Below are positions 41,481 to 55,384 of a DNA stretch of 64,000 bases, in pieces. A program made the position numbers and the translations under genes. The notes below the pieces were generated by a model, which saw only the letters and a program-made list of their open reading frames with translations, had not been told where the DNA came from and searched no databases. Within the stretch, counting starts at the first letter, position 1. Each line of letters starts with the position of its first letter. Source of the stretch: Cunninghamia lanceolata (lineage: Eukaryota > Streptophyta > Pinopsida > Cupressales > Cupressaceae); contig BSBN01000445.1 of NCBI GenBank assembly GCA_027924645.1, forward strand, positions 8,291,001 through 8,355,000. The letters run 5' to 3'.

Positions 41481-42628
41481 GACTCATTTGGGAGAAGCAC
41501 AAGTAATGTTTCATCTTCCATGAATATCGCCAAGTTGTAATGGCCGATGTGCTACAAGCTTCATATTTTCTTGCTTAAGGCCAACCTATTTCAATTGTGC
41601 GAAGCGTGTGGATGTTGTTCTATGAAGGATGATGCAGTGAAAGATGTTTAGGACCAGGTTAAGCATGTGTTTGAATCCACAAGGCGTGTTCTTCTTCCTA
41701 GTGTTGCGTGTAGTTCATTTTAGGGCTTGCCCACTACACGTTTCATGTTGTTTGATCTTTGGCCAACTTGTAATTGTAATATTCTTGTTGTCTCTGGCTA
41801 ACATGTAATGTAATCAATGTAATATCATATATATATTGTAAACCTAGTTGATCTAGGTGATGTGTGATTGCGAGTGTGAGTGCAAGGAGTCAAATGTGGA
41901 TGTGTAATGAATTATGATGTGCGACTGAAAGAGAAAGAGCAGAAGTAATAGATCCTCTCCGGATTCATCTTGAAGACATTTTTGAGACTGAAGGGAAGTG
42001 AAGAGTGTGCCTAACTGATTGCTGGAGAAAGTGAGCCAAAGGCAAAACTTCTTGAAGGCTGAAAGCAGTGAGTCAGTAAGCTACAGAGAAGACATTTGAA
42101 GAAGTTGCAGAAGTTGTCAGAGCAGAAGTGCATTCATCAAAAGAGAAGTGAAAAAGCAGAGTTACAATCATCAAAAGGATTGTGTTTCATTATCAGATTC
42201 AGACAGTAGAAGGATTGTCATGCTGTAATCTTTTATGAGTTTGTTCTCAGTTCAGGGAGTAGTTGCTTCCTTGGGTTGAAGCCCTAAAACAAAGTCTACA
42301 GGGAGTTGTAGCTTCCTTGGGAGTGACCCTAAAACCTTTTCAGGGAGTAGTAGCTTCCTTGGATTGTAGCCCTAAAACAAAGTTGTAACTGTGATTCATT
42401 TGTGAGGCTGGATTAGGACAGTAGCTCCTTGCAGCTTTTCTCACCGTGGTTTTTCCCCTTTGGGGTTTTCCACGTATATCTGGTGTTATGTGGTGTTGTG
42501 CATTGTGTTGATCTTTTATGTTTCTATTAATGCTATAAAAATTAAGTTTCAGTTTGCTCCAGAGGGTTTGAGATTTGTTTGAATACTGATTCACCCCCCC
42601 CCCCTCCTCAGTTCAGGTGTGTTCAACA
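41481..42628 (+). repeat. 3' LTR of the Copia element, right part
   Basis: Resumes at GACTCATTTGGGAGAAGCAC, matching the 5' LTR after GATCATGTC. It ends GTGTTCAACA, then the CGAAG target copy. A long C run (42592-42605) is an expanded version of the 5' LTR C run. Confidence 0.92.
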
Positions 42629-42633
42629 CGAAG

Positions 42634-45600
42634 GAGCTGAAAGATGTGGATTTAGAGGAGGCATTTGTTTGATGATTCTCCTCTAAGGAGGAAGTTGTTC
42701 AAGAGAGAAGCCACCAAGAAAGTATTCTCACACTTGAGACTTAGAAAAATGTCTCATACACATGCATGTAGTCTATGAGAAAAACAAAACACAAAGATGG
42801 AGTCACCAGGTGAATGCAAGCTTCTAGGAAGCAAAAGCCCTTTCAGTCTTCACCAAAACCAAAAAGAGTAGTCAATTAAAGCATATATATGTAAGATTGC
42901 ACAAATAGTAACTTCAAATATCAAAGCCACTGGTAAGACTAAGTCAAGTCCTGGGCAGCAGGTGTGCCAAAACATTGTTGGCAATAGTTTTTCAATCGTG
43001 AATGTTGGATGGAAAAGGTCTCACGAGAAGGAGATACACCAAGGGCCCAGACACTTATAGATGAGTGTGGCTCCTTGATTCTTGGGCATGTGAACCTTGC
43101 AATCCATGACCACCACTTACCAGATCTAATGAAAAGATGTGTATGTGGATTTTAAGCTAGTACTTGAGAAGCTTCAACAACATGGGAACCTGCACATCAA
43201 CATTTTTTCACAAATTTGTGCAGGAACCTCCGGAGATGGCCGACTTCCTTTTCTATTCAAGTAGTAAACTACAATTAAGTTAAAGCTACTCGAAGAATGC
43301 AAAATTGAACCTAATCTAACCTATGCTAACAAATGGAAAAGGAAAGGGGCAAATCGAGGATAAAGGTTAGGAGAGATTGGGTTAGGAGGGGATAGGGTTA
43401 GATAAATAAAGTAATATGGTGGGTAAAGGTGCACCAAATGTGGGGATCATTCAACTTTCTCTTATGCACTCAATCAATTCTCATCCATGAACATGCAAAT
43501 GCTTGTGGTAGAGTTGCCTCAACTTACATTACGTAAACCTACCAACGCATAGAACTACATTAACTAGCATCTATGGCCAATGAGCATTCAAACATATGTA
43601 AATTTTTCGCTTCAATCTAGAGCGCATAAGAGACAAACAAACATATTCATGAATTCAAACCAAAGGGCACTTTTCAAGACAAGTTATGAGAAACAAAAAC
43701 CAGATGGTGCACCTTCATTAATCAAAAGCTAAAAGACCAATGATCAATCAGCTATCTATGAAATGACCAAAGGATGTCCTTGTGTTAAAAAGCCAAAAGA
43801 TATTTACATCAAGGCTAATCCCATATTTATACAACCACAAGGATCCATGTGCAATTGCAACCAAATGAGCCTGAGAGAAACTACAAAGAATAGATACTAA
43901 GAGGAAGAGAAGGGACAAATGTCAAAAGACACGCAAGCAGTTAGGAACTCAACTGCAATCGCACCTATGGAATCTGGTGCATAAGAAATCTTGGTCATCC
44001 ATAGCAAATATTTGATGGCAATTGTAATCAATGGTCATTCGAGTGATGGAGGTGCATGTAGAACACAAGGTGGAAGTACCCACATCAAACTACTACCATT
44101 TGACCAGGGGGTCAAATAAGCTCGGTAGGAGAAGAGGCGTGTTGACATCAACAAGAGTAGAGGTAGCTTCCCACGCAAAGATCTTCAAAAGAGGTATGGT
44201 TTCATTTTGCAAAGGGGAGCCCGAGAAGCTCTAGACCATTGGATTAACTTCATCATCAACAACTAGTGCAATAAGAAAGATCCTAGCATGGCAAGAACTC
44301 CAAAAATTCCCAAAAACGAGGAAGGACAAGATAGAGTGGGGCCCATAGTGAAGTCGGCCCTGATAACACATAAAGGAGGATGCAAATAAAGTTGCACCAT
44401 TGAATGCTACCATAGAACAATGATTGTCGCATCCCGAGGGAATGCTAGTATGACAAAGGTTGAGAACACCTCTAAAAAAGAGAAGAGACAAGAGGGGTGG
44501 GGCCCACTATGATTGCAGTGCTTCGACGAAAGTTGTTCACGCCATTGGATGGATGATGGATAGCCTGCAGAAACATTTTGTTGCCGAGTCATCAAAAGGA
44601 TACAAAAGGTTGTGAGAAGAATCGGAAGAGAAAGGCAGGTACCACATGAGTAGGATGCTCGTGAACAAAGCAACTTCCAAACTCACTAGATACAACATTG
44701 AAATCTTTCCAAAGAGGGGCTAAGGACTCAGCCAAAATCATGACCAAGGGCCACGAGGGACAGCAAGGCACCAAAATCCAAAGGAAGAGATTCGCTAACA
44801 CCATGACACTCGAAGCTCAAGGATTAAGTCGCGCAAATCACTAAAATGATTTGGGACTTGAAGAAAGGGAACCCCGCAAACCACAACAAAAATTTGGGGC
44901 TCAAAGAATGCATCAACTAAAGGAAACCGAAGAAATCCATCAGCAGTAGCATGGATTGCTTGAAGGTAGTGTGTGCAAAAACACACTTCAAGATTATTTG
45001 AAGACATTGTTATCTCTTCCGGCAAGAAATTATACAATTTTGCAACTAGCATGCAAAAGAATTAGGCATGTGTGAAAAGAAAGCAAAGACATTAAATGCA
45101 CTAGCAAACTAATTAAAACCATAATTACTAGGAGACACAAGGTTACCAGTATGGGGACGGGGATGCTAATCAAATTATGGGAACATAAGCAAATGAATAA
45201 GAAGATGGCTATATTATATATGAATGTAGTCATCAGAAATTGTGGGTACTGGGATGAGGACACAGTTCATGTTCCTATAATGGAGTTTCGTGGCAACTAT
45301 GATTAAAACCCATCTTAGAGGGATGTGCTATGCTTCAACAAGTATCCCAAAGACTCTTTAAGGGTCAATCCTTGTGTTTTCACACCCAAAAGTGGAATTT
45401 TGGGTGCAAAAAAATAAGGATTGACTTAGTCGTATCATCAATACTGGGTGCATTACCGGTGTCAGCTCCCTCACATGCTTAGACCATTGTGTCATTAAAA
45501 TTTACACCAGCACTGGCACAAATTTAGTTTCAGGTTTCCTACCCTATCTTCAATTATGAAGACTAACCTTTAACACAACAAAGCACACTACAATTTCTGA

Positions 45601-46903
45601 AATGCCACTCTCCTTTTAAGGAACATTTCGAAGTTTGACATTGGGCTTTATTAAACTCAATGAAAAAAAGAACGCCCACAACACCAGCTAATCTCAACCT
45701 ATGATTGTAAGCTAAAATCCAGAATCGTCTGGCAAACTACATGCTTATTAAAAAACCACGTCAATTTCTTGATTTCTTTCTATCACATACAAAAGATAAA
45801 AAAAAATTGCCTTCATTCTATATTGGAAGTTGAAAAAGCACCTGTGACCTTAGGATGCTTCTGTAGCGCTGCTGCTGTAAAGCTTCGAGACCATAAGGCA
45901 TGATGTGTCTGTACCCTTGCAAGGCAGATGGAGAACCGAGATGCATTTGGGGCATGACCTTAAGAGGGCTTGGTGGGAATAAATCATGGCGGCAATAATA
46001 ATAGATATACCCGGCTGATCTCTTAAGATTATTGCAAATCTGAAACGTACACATTTTTTCTTTTGGATTTTAATTACTCAATGCATTCTTTCTTGTACAA
46101 ATTTGGGTTTTGAATTGATTACGAAGAAAAGAGTACTCTATGCATCTGTAAGTTTCAGTTGTCTGAGCAAAGCTTCTGTGGTGAATTTTCACTTCACTAA
46201 GTACCAGCGAAAACTTCAAGAAACTGTTGTAGGCTGCCATTTACTTGGCACCCACGCCATCTACATTTCAAAGTTTGATCAGAGTATGGCCAAGGCGATA
46301 CTGAAAGTGCCGTGTTTCCAATTGGAGGGAGGTCTATGTGCATATTGTAAAGGATTACATCACACCCAAATAAATATCCTAGTTAAATTAATTAAATCAC
46401 AATTAATCTGGTTTACATAGAATTAGGACTAATCATGGTATTTAAATAATTAAAATGATCGAATACTGGATTATATTAGAGTGGATTATAATAGAACTAT
46501 TTCTGTATCAATGAATTTCTTATTTAATCATTGGTTCACTTTTATAATTATGAATTTAATATATGCATTTGTAGATTTAAAACATGTTTGTGGATTTGAA
46601 CCTTGTCTTTTGATATGAACTTAGCCAAATCTAATGTGAGGAATATGTTCACTGTGAGATTTGGAACCTACGTCAAAAAGTTGTGGTGATGATAAAAAAC
46701 TATTTAGGAGCTTGCTAGGCTAGGATTATTATCATTTGATCAAACACATGTTACTCAGTGAATGGTTTAGTCTAATAATTGAAGACGATAGGCAATCAGG
46801 TAGTATGCCTAGAGTTATGGTGTCATGTTAATATAAATGTTTAAATCATATATGAATGCTCAATGTTAGGTCCTAGGTGCATGTGATGTTTCTTCCTAGA
46901 TGA
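42634..46903. other. Unassigned stretch, possibly 5' part of the minus-strand Gypsy interrupted at 22493
   Basis: The first bases continue, on the minus strand, the leader of the gag starting at 22479. Beyond that I recognise no domain. Two loosely similar segments ending GGTGGGGCCCA(C/T) and GTGGGGCCCATAGTG (44275-44350, 44465-44512) suggest subrepeats of an LTR. No primer binding site or clear LTR ends were found. Confidence 0.4.
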
Positions 46904-48102
46904 TGTCATGTCCCTTTTTCAAAATTAAAATAATAGTGAGACCCATAGCCTATTCCTTTATTTCCCATGAGTTAAGAGATAAAGTTAGGGAAATATTTTA
47001 ATAAAAATATGTTAAATTGGTTCTAGTAACTTTATTTTAAAACATTGTAAAAAGAACAACTTAAGTGATTATTAGTATTTTAATAAAGTGACCGTCTAAA
47101 TGAGACATTATAAGGTCTTATAAAAGTGTTCTTTAACACTTTTGGAGGGAATTTTAGGAGGGAAAGGCAAATTTAAACTAAAAAGTGATTATAAAAGAAG
47201 GAGAATTGCATAGAAAAAGATATCTGTTGTTATTGAATTCAAACTCTTTTCTCAAAGTTTGAGTATTTGTGTTCATCTCCATGTCTGAGGACAAAAAGCC
47301 TTTGATTTAGGGAACCTAGAGGACAATAACCCTCTTGGTTTCTATTTTAGATTGGAGGATGAAAACCTTCTTGTCCATTTGTGGTGATTCCATCCAATGA
47401 TCACATTGGTGTTGAAAGTTTGCAGTTTATTTCTAGTTTCAAAAATATTTTGAAGATTATAGTTGTGTTGAAGGATTGCCAATAAATTCTAAACCTCGTG
47501 AAGGATTTCAGTTCTTATTTATATTTGTTATTGTGCAATAAATCATATTTGTTATAGGAGGTTAACCTGGTCATACCATCTACAGGATCATCCTTTGTTG
47601 GGCATTGCCATACATGTGTTATTATTGTTGAGTTCTTCATTTGGGGCTGCTACACTTCATACTTTAGCATCATATCATTCCAAAGTTAGTTGTACCCTCT
47701 TTGGTGTCTATTGCACTGCATCTATAGTCAATCGTACTACTTTTGTGGGAGTTTGTAGCAGTCGTACAACCACCTAGATTGGTATTTTAGCAACTAGAAA
47801 GTTTATTTGACTTAGTCACTAGAATTAATGTGAGTGCCTTCATGAATATGAATACATCAATTGGTGTTTAGATAGATTTATGTTATTTGTGTTATTATTC
47901 AAACATTGCTTGTAATAATACTTTCTGTATAAACATTTAACCATTGTTTAGCTACAATAATTATATTATCAGTGTGGAGTTGAGAAATTTCAATAGTTTA
48001 ATATTGTTATTATTATTCCAATATAATATTCAAGTATTGTATAAGACATAAAATACAAAAAAAATATACGGTTTACATAAAATATCATAAAGGGTCATTA
48101 CA
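46904..48102 (+). mobile_element. LTR of the TGTCATGTCCC family
   Basis: Starts TGTCATGTCCCTTTTTC, the same start as the minus-strand LTR ending at 9377. It shares AGGATGAAAACC and GGACAA(A/T)AACCCTC motifs (47285-47375) with 8850-9005. It probably ends at GGGTCATTACA (48102). I see no matching partner LTR or target duplication, so it is partial, solo or diverged. Confidence 0.5.
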
Positions 48103-48127
48103 AATTACTACAATGAATTAGGGTTTA

Positions 48128-51100
48128 TGTAACATGCCAATTCTCATTACCCAAAATTAACCAAATTAATTACCATTAAGTACAAGGTCATGATTGACAT
48201 AATCATAGTTAGGCAAAGTAATAATCAAGATCATAAGCAAAAATCAATATGCATATCTTTTTGGATATTTCAAAACTAAAATTAATAGCAATTTCCAAGA
48301 TAACAAATCAGTGAATCCTTTCACTATACATTTACAAAGTTTTGCTCATAGCATCAATGATAAGTTTACACATAATGTTTGACTGTCAAGTCATATACAA
48401 GAATGTACTACATATGGTACTTTGACATCTGTCTTCATAAGTCCCAGCTTGTCTTTTGCTTGAGAAGGAGAGCATCACCTGCGTACTTTTCCTCCAACCA
48501 CAGACCGGCGGTCCCCCACATAACTTCCTTCCTAGAAACGGCCCTACCCTTCACGAAGGAAATAGATATAAGGAACCATTAGGTTCGCTATCTGGGTATC
48601 TAGTGTTGTGTCCTTCATAATACTTCACGGTCATACAACTATAGATCCACTCTAACTATGTATGACACTACTGGAAGCATTATGCCATCTAGAGCATAGT
48701 GAACTGATTAATGTATGCAGAGACAGATGCATTACTTTGGCCAAATATTTATATACATAAACATTTCGCAATGAACATAGTCGAATGTTCACACACCTCG
48801 ACTCAACTTAGAAGCTATCTCATCCTACAGTGTTTATATTCTGACCTACTTTGGTCATGGTTAAGAGGTAATCTATTTACCCTTAGTCCATCTACATTGG
48901 ACTTCTGACTCCAATTTAGGAGTACATATGCAACTGGGAATCTGTGACTCCACATCACTTTATTCCTGTTCTTTCTTTTTAAAGAATTTAAAGATTCTTG
49001 GTTTCAGTTATTAAGACCAACTTCGGTCTAAGTCTCTATTTTTACCTTGTACCAAAACATTTCTTTAACTTGCTATCGACTATAATACATCCTATCATAG
49101 TCGATAGTATCATTAAGTTAACTATAATAAATAGACCTTTAGTCTAAAAGAATTCAAAAGGGGTTTTCAATATGATATACTTCATTCCCAAAGTATTGCC
49201 ATTTAAAATATGTCCATAATATAATTTCAAATAAATGAGTTATCATGCTCGTTTTCATTTCTTCCCTACATGAAAATTAAATAACAAGCGAGGGTTTACT
49301 ACCTTGATATTCGAGGCTTGGCATGCACTTAATGCAACCTATGCAATGTTATCAAATAACAAACTATTTTTTCTCCATCAATATTAAAGAGTCATATCAC
49401 TCTTTCTTACATAAGGGTTACACCCGAAGGCAAAATATCATCTTTCATAAACAATCAAGTATCATACTTCTTACTTCATGTGCCTCGAAAGCCTTAATGG
49501 CTTTGGCACTATCTATGGCATTGATTTTCATGAATGACTTTTCATTCTATCATGCATGGCCCTCGACCTATTCTATTGTCTTATCATTCTATAATGCATG
49601 GCTCCCAGCCTGTTCAAATGGCTTATGATTATATAATGCATGGCTCTCAACCTGTTCAAATGACTTATCATTATCATTATCAATGATTATTAAAAAATGT
49701 TTGAAATCCTTAGCCTTATCGGCTTCGGGGGGCACGAGTCTGCTACAACAATACTCTTAACCATTTAGCCTCAAGGCCTCAACGGTATTATCAAACATAC
49801 AAAAGCTATTATATGAGATTTAAACACAATACTCTCAAGCATTCGGCCACAAAGGCCTTAACAAAGCTATCACACATACAAATGATATCATATTTAAGAT
49901 AAACACAGCCATCAATTAACCAAATCTGTGGTTATCAACAGTGCTACTAAGTATACATCTGCATACTATAAGATCACATGACAATATCATACAGTCATAC
50001 CTAAAATGAAAGGCATGTAGTTGAGTTACAGCATGCTATAGAGTGAATATATCATTGTTGTTATCAGCTCTATCACATTAGCTCTCAATATTGTAGCTTG
50101 CTACTCCTGTAGTCTGTTCTTGTTCGCATCCCTAAACAATGATAATCATCATAATAACAATGAAAAACATTCTTCCCTTCGCATGCATACCCAACACAAA
50201 ACACAAAACTACCACTTTTCAAAATGAAGGTTGGTAAAACAATTAACATAAACCCATACCACCCCGTGGGTATATAGACTCCACTAACATCATATCTCCC
50301 ATTCAAGAGTAATCTGCATAGTGTAAGGCTTATGATAAGCTCAACACATCATCCACTCTTTCCACTCCTCATGGATCGTGGATTCAGTTTGCAAAAAGAA
50401 CATAGAACTTAAGATTTTAAGGGTGCTTGATTCCACCACAAGTGGATAAATAATTATATCCACATAATGTCATTTACATCTAAATGATATTATAAGATTA
50501 TTAAAATAATCTAAGATATCACCAAATTACATTACCAACGTTAGGGTGGTAATATGAATATGTGAATATGGGGTCGAGTCTTACTCCCCCACTTCGCTAT
50601 ATTAGACTATAGTTAAAATAATTAAATTATATTCACAAAAATTAATATAGAAATAAATAATTAAACAAAGGAAAACTCCGACATCCAACCAAGGTTACTT
50701 TCAACTATATGAATGTTCTGAGAACATTATTTAGTCAAATTGACATAGATGACATTGAGAGATCTTAAATCGACTTGCTGACAAAAGTTGAATTCAAATC
50801 GACGTAACAAGGAAAATGACTTATACTCACCCTATCTTGCATGGGTTCACGAAAGATAAACTTTGATACTCATATGGCAATCTAACTTTTCCCAACATCT
50901 ATTTCCTTCTCCTAGGTGATACTCTCCTTCCATCCTTGAAGGAAGATTCTTTTCCCAGTTACACTCACAACCACATAACCATGATCAATGTATCATCATT
51001 TGATTCATAAAATATTATGACAAAATAATCTTAACAACATGTAATCTCATGTCTAATCTAAACATTAATTGATATTCATTTAATCAGTGATTCTACTTGA

Positions 51101-51197
51101 TATTTTCCACAAACATCAAATCATTAATCTAAGATTAATTATCTTATTTACCACATAAAAGTAAGATTAAGCTTAATCAAAAGTTGGGGATGTAACA
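48128..51197 (-). mobile_element. Long 3' LTR of a minus-strand chromovirus
   Basis: On the minus strand the LTR starts TGTTACATCCCC immediately after a GGGGGGAGATA purine tract and appears to end GGCATGTTACA at 48128, about 3.07 kb. The interior holds no coding domain. Just past the purine tract lies a chromodomain-like Pol end. The 5' half of the element is absent, cut by the Athila-type element at 51511. Confidence 0.65.
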
Positions 51198-51212
51198 TAT
51201 CTCCCCCCATAA
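51198..51212 (-). other. Polypurine tract
   Basis: TATGGGGGGAGATA on the minus strand abuts the LTR start at 51197. Confidence 0.7.
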
Positions 51213-51279
51213 GAATCATCGTCCCTGATGATTTAATGTCTCCAAAGATCAAACCAACATAAAGAAAAAGTGTTTACTC

Positions 51280-51480
51280 ATCATAGTAAAAAGTTTTAAA
51301 AGAGATGGGGAAATCTTTGATAAATATCCTCATAATTCTCCAAGGCGGCATTCTCTTCTGCATACTGGTCCCACTGGACCTTGCATCGAGTTATCTTTTA
51401 ATTACGTACGCATAGCTTACGTGTTTCAAGCATCTTGATGGGCTCGATCACTACCACCTAATGAGCCTAATTAATTAGCA
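51280..51480 (-). pseudogene. Chromodomain end of Pol
   Basis: On the minus strand KMLETRKLCVRN is followed by a stop, then CKVQWDQYAEENAALENYED and IYQRFPH. This matches the end of chromovirus Pol, where 'EYLVQW....EEATWE....L...FP' is typical. It lies about 70-280 bases before the purine tract, as usual. The rest of Pol is missing because the Athila-type element begins near 51511. Confidence 0.65.
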
Positions 51481-51510
51481 TGTTTTCTTCTAGTTTTATG
51501 CAAGTTAAAA

Positions 51511-52797
51511 GACATTCCCAGACATTGTTTTAAGTATATCCCTATGTTATGTTATCCTTTATGATGATTATGCAGACTTGAACTTGGTTAATTAGTATAT
51601 GGAGATATGATTTTGATATGATGAAATTGTATGTTATATGTGGGGATGTATGGATTATTGAGAATGTTTGTGTTGATTTTGGTTGGTAGTATTTTGTACA
51701 TGTTCAATGGACTAACCTTGCAGCTAAAGGAGAAAGGTCTATCACCCGCAGCAACTACAAGGTGTAGCCCGCAACCACAACATTTCCAGACGCAAGGCAA
51801 GGGAGATTCCAGTATTGATTAAGTGCAGTAACCACGACCAAGGACACTCAATGGAGAGAATCACGCATTGTGATAGATGATTAATAAAGGTGATTGGAAG
51901 CTTGGAGGACTTTGTTACAATTTGAAGACTAATGGGACCGATTCAATCGACCCATGTTCCCCTGTTTCAACAAAGAGTAGAACTAGTTTTATTAGAACAC
52001 TTTCTTCCTTCTTTCCTTGTTATCGTTGTTAGCATTCATTACACTCTAGTTCATGTAGAGCGGTGTTTTATGTTTTTAGTTAAGAAACCTATTTGAATAA
52101 CTCCCCCGTACCTATATTATGGTTCGGTGGTTGAGATAGAAGTTAGTTTTTTAAGTTCAGCTTTGAATAAGTTTTTGCTCTACCACAGATCTAGCTCTCT
52201 GAATCTTTCTGGATTATGTATACAATGTAAATTGATCATGAATTATGAATATTACAGTTGAGCTAGATTGTATGTGATTTGAAAAGATTGTGCAATTATA
52301 TGTTGGAGTTAATATGATTGTGTTTATTTGGAAAAGTTAGATTTGAGTTTAAATAGTGAGGCAGTCACCTGAGCAAGGGCCACTCAGGATAACTGACCTT
52401 CACTCTATTTCTTGTATGTTTAATTGTTGTAGCAGTTAATTTATGAATACAAGATCCAGTAGATACTTAGAGTTGTTTTAGTTGTGATACTCCAGAGGAT
52501 AGGAATAGTTGTCATTAATTTCTTTAACCTGTTGTTATAGTTTTACATTATAAATTATCCGTAGCAGTTGTAGCAGCATTACTTTCCTTTGTTCATAAGT
52601 AGCTTAATTTAGTAGATAAGTTATATAGTCTAATCCCTGGAAGCACGTATAGTACAAGTGCCATCACAAGTTGACAAGCCCTGGTTGATAATTTGATGAG
52701 GTCTTTTCAAGAAGTTATAGTGGACTGTTCAGTAGGAGATTCCTTTGAATTGGGTGCTTATCACCAAGTTTACCAAGCATTGTAAAGACACTACATT
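51511..52797 (+). repeat. 5' LTR of the Athila-type element
   Basis: Shares with 62055 onward the start ACATTCCCAGACA.TGTTTTAAG and long stretches such as ATTATGGTTCGGTGGTTGAG. The exact first base is uncertain. It ends just before the primer site. Confidence 0.75.
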
Positions 52798-52798
52798 T

Positions 52799-52822
52799 TT
52801 TGCACCGTTGCCGAGGATGGTG
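52799..52822 (+). other. Primer binding site, tRNA-Asp type
   Basis: TTTGCACCGTTGCCGAGGAT matches the TGGCGCCGTTGCCGGGGAT consensus with a few changes. It lies right after the 5' LTR. Confidence 0.75.
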
Positions 52823-53129
52823 CTACTTTTAGAGATTAGTCCTTGTTAGTTTTCATCTTTCTTAGTCACATTCTACTTTTCAAAGAATAGGGTACTTAGG
52901 TTCCACTTCACCAAACACCAAAAAAGATTACTAACATTGTGCAGGATCCATACAAAGTTATATACATTATATGCAGAGTCAGCGAGACACTTTGGGGAGG
53001 TTCCTTCCATCAACCTAACAAGATACAGTATATATTGGTGACTTTAGTGATTAGAGTGAGGGTATTATTGAAGAAGAATCTTCCCTCTCATCAACATCTA
53101 CTGATAATATAGAAATAACTTTCCTCACC

Positions 53130-54500
53130 ATGGCAGATGCAGTGGATGATCCACCAGGATAGGTGAGGTTTGAATTTCCTATCACCAACTAGGAGAGGGT
53201 TGTTACTCTGAATAATATACCTCCTTCAGCATTGCCTGTCTTCTATGGCCTGGTGATTGAAGATCCAAATACATTCTTGTTTGAGTTTGATGTCGTGTGT
53301 AGGAGTTATGAATACACCACTGATCCTCGTAGGCTCAAGCTATTCCCTACCACATTGAAGGATGCTGCTTTAAGATGGTTTATGGGATTAGGAAGGGATG
53401 CTATTTCAGATTGGGATACAATGAAGACAGAGTTCTTGGAGAAATATCAGGACTACTGCAGAGGGGTTGACAGAAGGAGAGATGATATCTTTAGGATGAC
53501 TCAGAAAGATGATGAACAATTGGAGGACTATGCGGAGAGGTTCCAGTTTTACCTCAAGAAAAATCCACATAATAGTTTATCAGAAGAATCTCTAAAGCTT
53601 GTCTTCTTGAGAGGAGTCGATGATGACTGCATGGATGCCCTTAATCTTATCAGAGCAAGGGATATATCTCAATTACCCTTTGAAGATGTCTGCAAAGCTT
53701 GCAGAAACTACTCAAGGACTTTTTTCCAGAAGAACAAGGGGTGAGAGAGCATCCACCATTGGTAAGGCATCCAATTCAGTTTCAAGAGTGAGATGAGTAA
53801 CCTATTAACCAACATGAAAGAAGATATCATCAGTCATCTAGCCACTCAACTCGATACTCTACACTTGAAGAAGAAGCAGGAGGAGGTTGATTCAATACTC
53901 ACTAAATATTGTCCAAATTGCCGACAAAGAAAAGCTAATTACAAATGCAGAAGAGTGGCTAGTATTGCAGAAGATAAACCAGATAAACTTCACTTTCAGC
54001 CTGTTGAAGGAGAAGATGGCTAGCTATACTATGTTGCACAAAGGAAACCCTAGCAGCAAAGACAAGGTATGCCACAAGATCCTTTAACTTTTAATACATC
54101 ATTTCCAGTAGGTCATCGAAATTTCTCTGGTTGGAACCCTCGGCCTTGGCCAACTAATCAAACCCAATGGAAAAACCCTCAACAATGCCAAAATTCTTAG
54201 CCAAACTAGAATCAGCAGCAACCCATTGTATGGCCCCAACAAAACTTCCAAGGTTCTAACTACAACCCCCAATGGCCAATCCACAATGGCAAAAAGGACA
54301 ACAGTGGAAAAACCAAAACATGAATTATTTACAACCCTTACTGTCGCCTCAGCCTCAACAATAAGCCATTATGCAAAATTCATCTAGTCCCATAGCACAA
54401 CCACCAAGAGCTCCACAAATACCTGCCCAACTTGCACCTAACCCCAATAACAAGCCTATTTAGCAGGCATACACCAACGAGGCTATTCAATACCCCACTT
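53130..54500 (+). pseudogene. Athila-type gag
   Basis: From ATG at 53130 (MADAVDDPPG) the frame has TAG stops at 53160 and 53190. Then it runs open from 53232 to 53744 with FDVVCRSYEYTTDPRRLKLF, DAALRWFMGLGRDAISDWDT and FLEKYQDYCR, the Athila gag capsid region. The next piece (53793-54023) holds a CPNCRQRKANYKC zinc-finger-like motif, then a Pro/Gln/Asn-rich tail broken by stops. Confidence 0.85.
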
Positions 54501-54808
54501 ATGGGGTAGAGGTGAGTGATGTCCACCTAAGGTCAAGGAAAACATTAGCTGGACCTTCATCTCCCCAAATCACTGAGGTGGTGGATGAACAACCCATGGA
54601 GGAGGCATTAGACAATTCACCTCTGGAACCTGAATCAAATAAGGTAAGTCAGACTATTTCCAATCCAAAGCCTCCTTTCCTTGAATGATTAGCCATTTCA
54701 AGACATCCAACCCAAGAAGAGATAGACTTACTGGGCCAACTTAAGAATGTTAGTATCAAGATACCCCTCGTCCAAGCTATCAAGGACATCCCCATCTACA
54801 CCAAGACA

Positions 54809-55384
54809 GTGAGAGACCTTTGCCTTAAGAAACCAGGAAGGAAGAAGAAGGATCCTCAGACAGTTTACATCTTAGGAAACCTTGTTGATATCATGCTAGG
54901 GAATATAACTGTCCCTAAATACGCAAACCCTGGTAGTCCAGTAGTGGATGTTAAGATTAATGGAACTCTCATTAAAAACACCTTGATTGACCTAGGGGCA
55001 ACTATCAATGTCATGACCAAGGAAACAATGCAACTCCTTCAACTACCAAACTCGAGGCCTACACCAACTGTTTTACAGTTGGCATATAGGTCAACAGTGA
55101 AACCATATAGGTCAACAGTGAAACCTAAGGGGATTATTGAAGACATAGTCATAGCATTGGACTCATGGGAGTATCCTACAAACTTCATAGTTTTGCATCC
55201 AAAAGTTAATCTTGCAGGATATCCACTTATCCTAGGCAAACCATGGTTAGCAACAACAGATGCATTTATAGGTTGCAGGTCTAGGAACATGATAATCTCA
55301 ATGGGATTGTCACAAAGAAATTGGTGCTTTATCCCCCAACCCAACCTCATGATAATCTGGAACAAACCATATGGCCTACCTTAG
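54809..55384 (+). pseudogene. Athila-type aspartic protease
   Basis: The frame holds VVDVKINGTLIKNTLIDLGA (catalytic Asp in DLGAT), NVMTKETMQLL and the flap and C-terminal region GYPLILGKPWLATTDAFIGC, as in Athila proteases. A 21-bp in-frame tandem duplication (55085-55126) repeats the heptapeptide YRSTVKP. The frame stops at 55385, and about 490 bases with stops follow before reverse transcriptase. Confidence 0.85.
55085..55126 (+). repeat. 21-bp in-frame duplication in protease
   Basis: Two adjacent copies of TATAGGTCAACAGTGAAACC plus one base. They duplicate seven codons without a frameshift. Confidence 0.92.

Larger units (their letters stand above)
22494..42628 (+). mobile_element. Copia LTR retrotransposon with two nested insertions
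   Basis: LTRs begin TGTTGCACATATGTCACC (22494 and 34411) and end GTGTTCAACA (24427 and 42628). The whole is flanked by a perfect 5-bp duplication CGAAG (22489-22493 and 42629-42633). A minus-strand chromovirus sits in gag (24575-30274) and a 6.2-kb LTR-like unit in the 3' LTR (35254-41475). Without these the element is about 8.2 kb. The coding region has the Copia order protease, integrase, reverse transcriptase, RNase H, with stops, frameshifts and a changed catalytic residue, so it is inactive. Confidence 0.93.

Noticed and set aside
45818..46054. Minus-strand 78-codon ORF (PSALQGYRHIMPYGLEALQQQ) that might be a host exon
   Set aside because: It looks exon-like, but I could not find convincing flanking exons or a family. 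Not enough to call a gene.
46103..46420. Plus-strand 105-codon ORF
   Set aside because: No recognisable domain, no promoter or neighbouring exons, and the length is within chance for this window.
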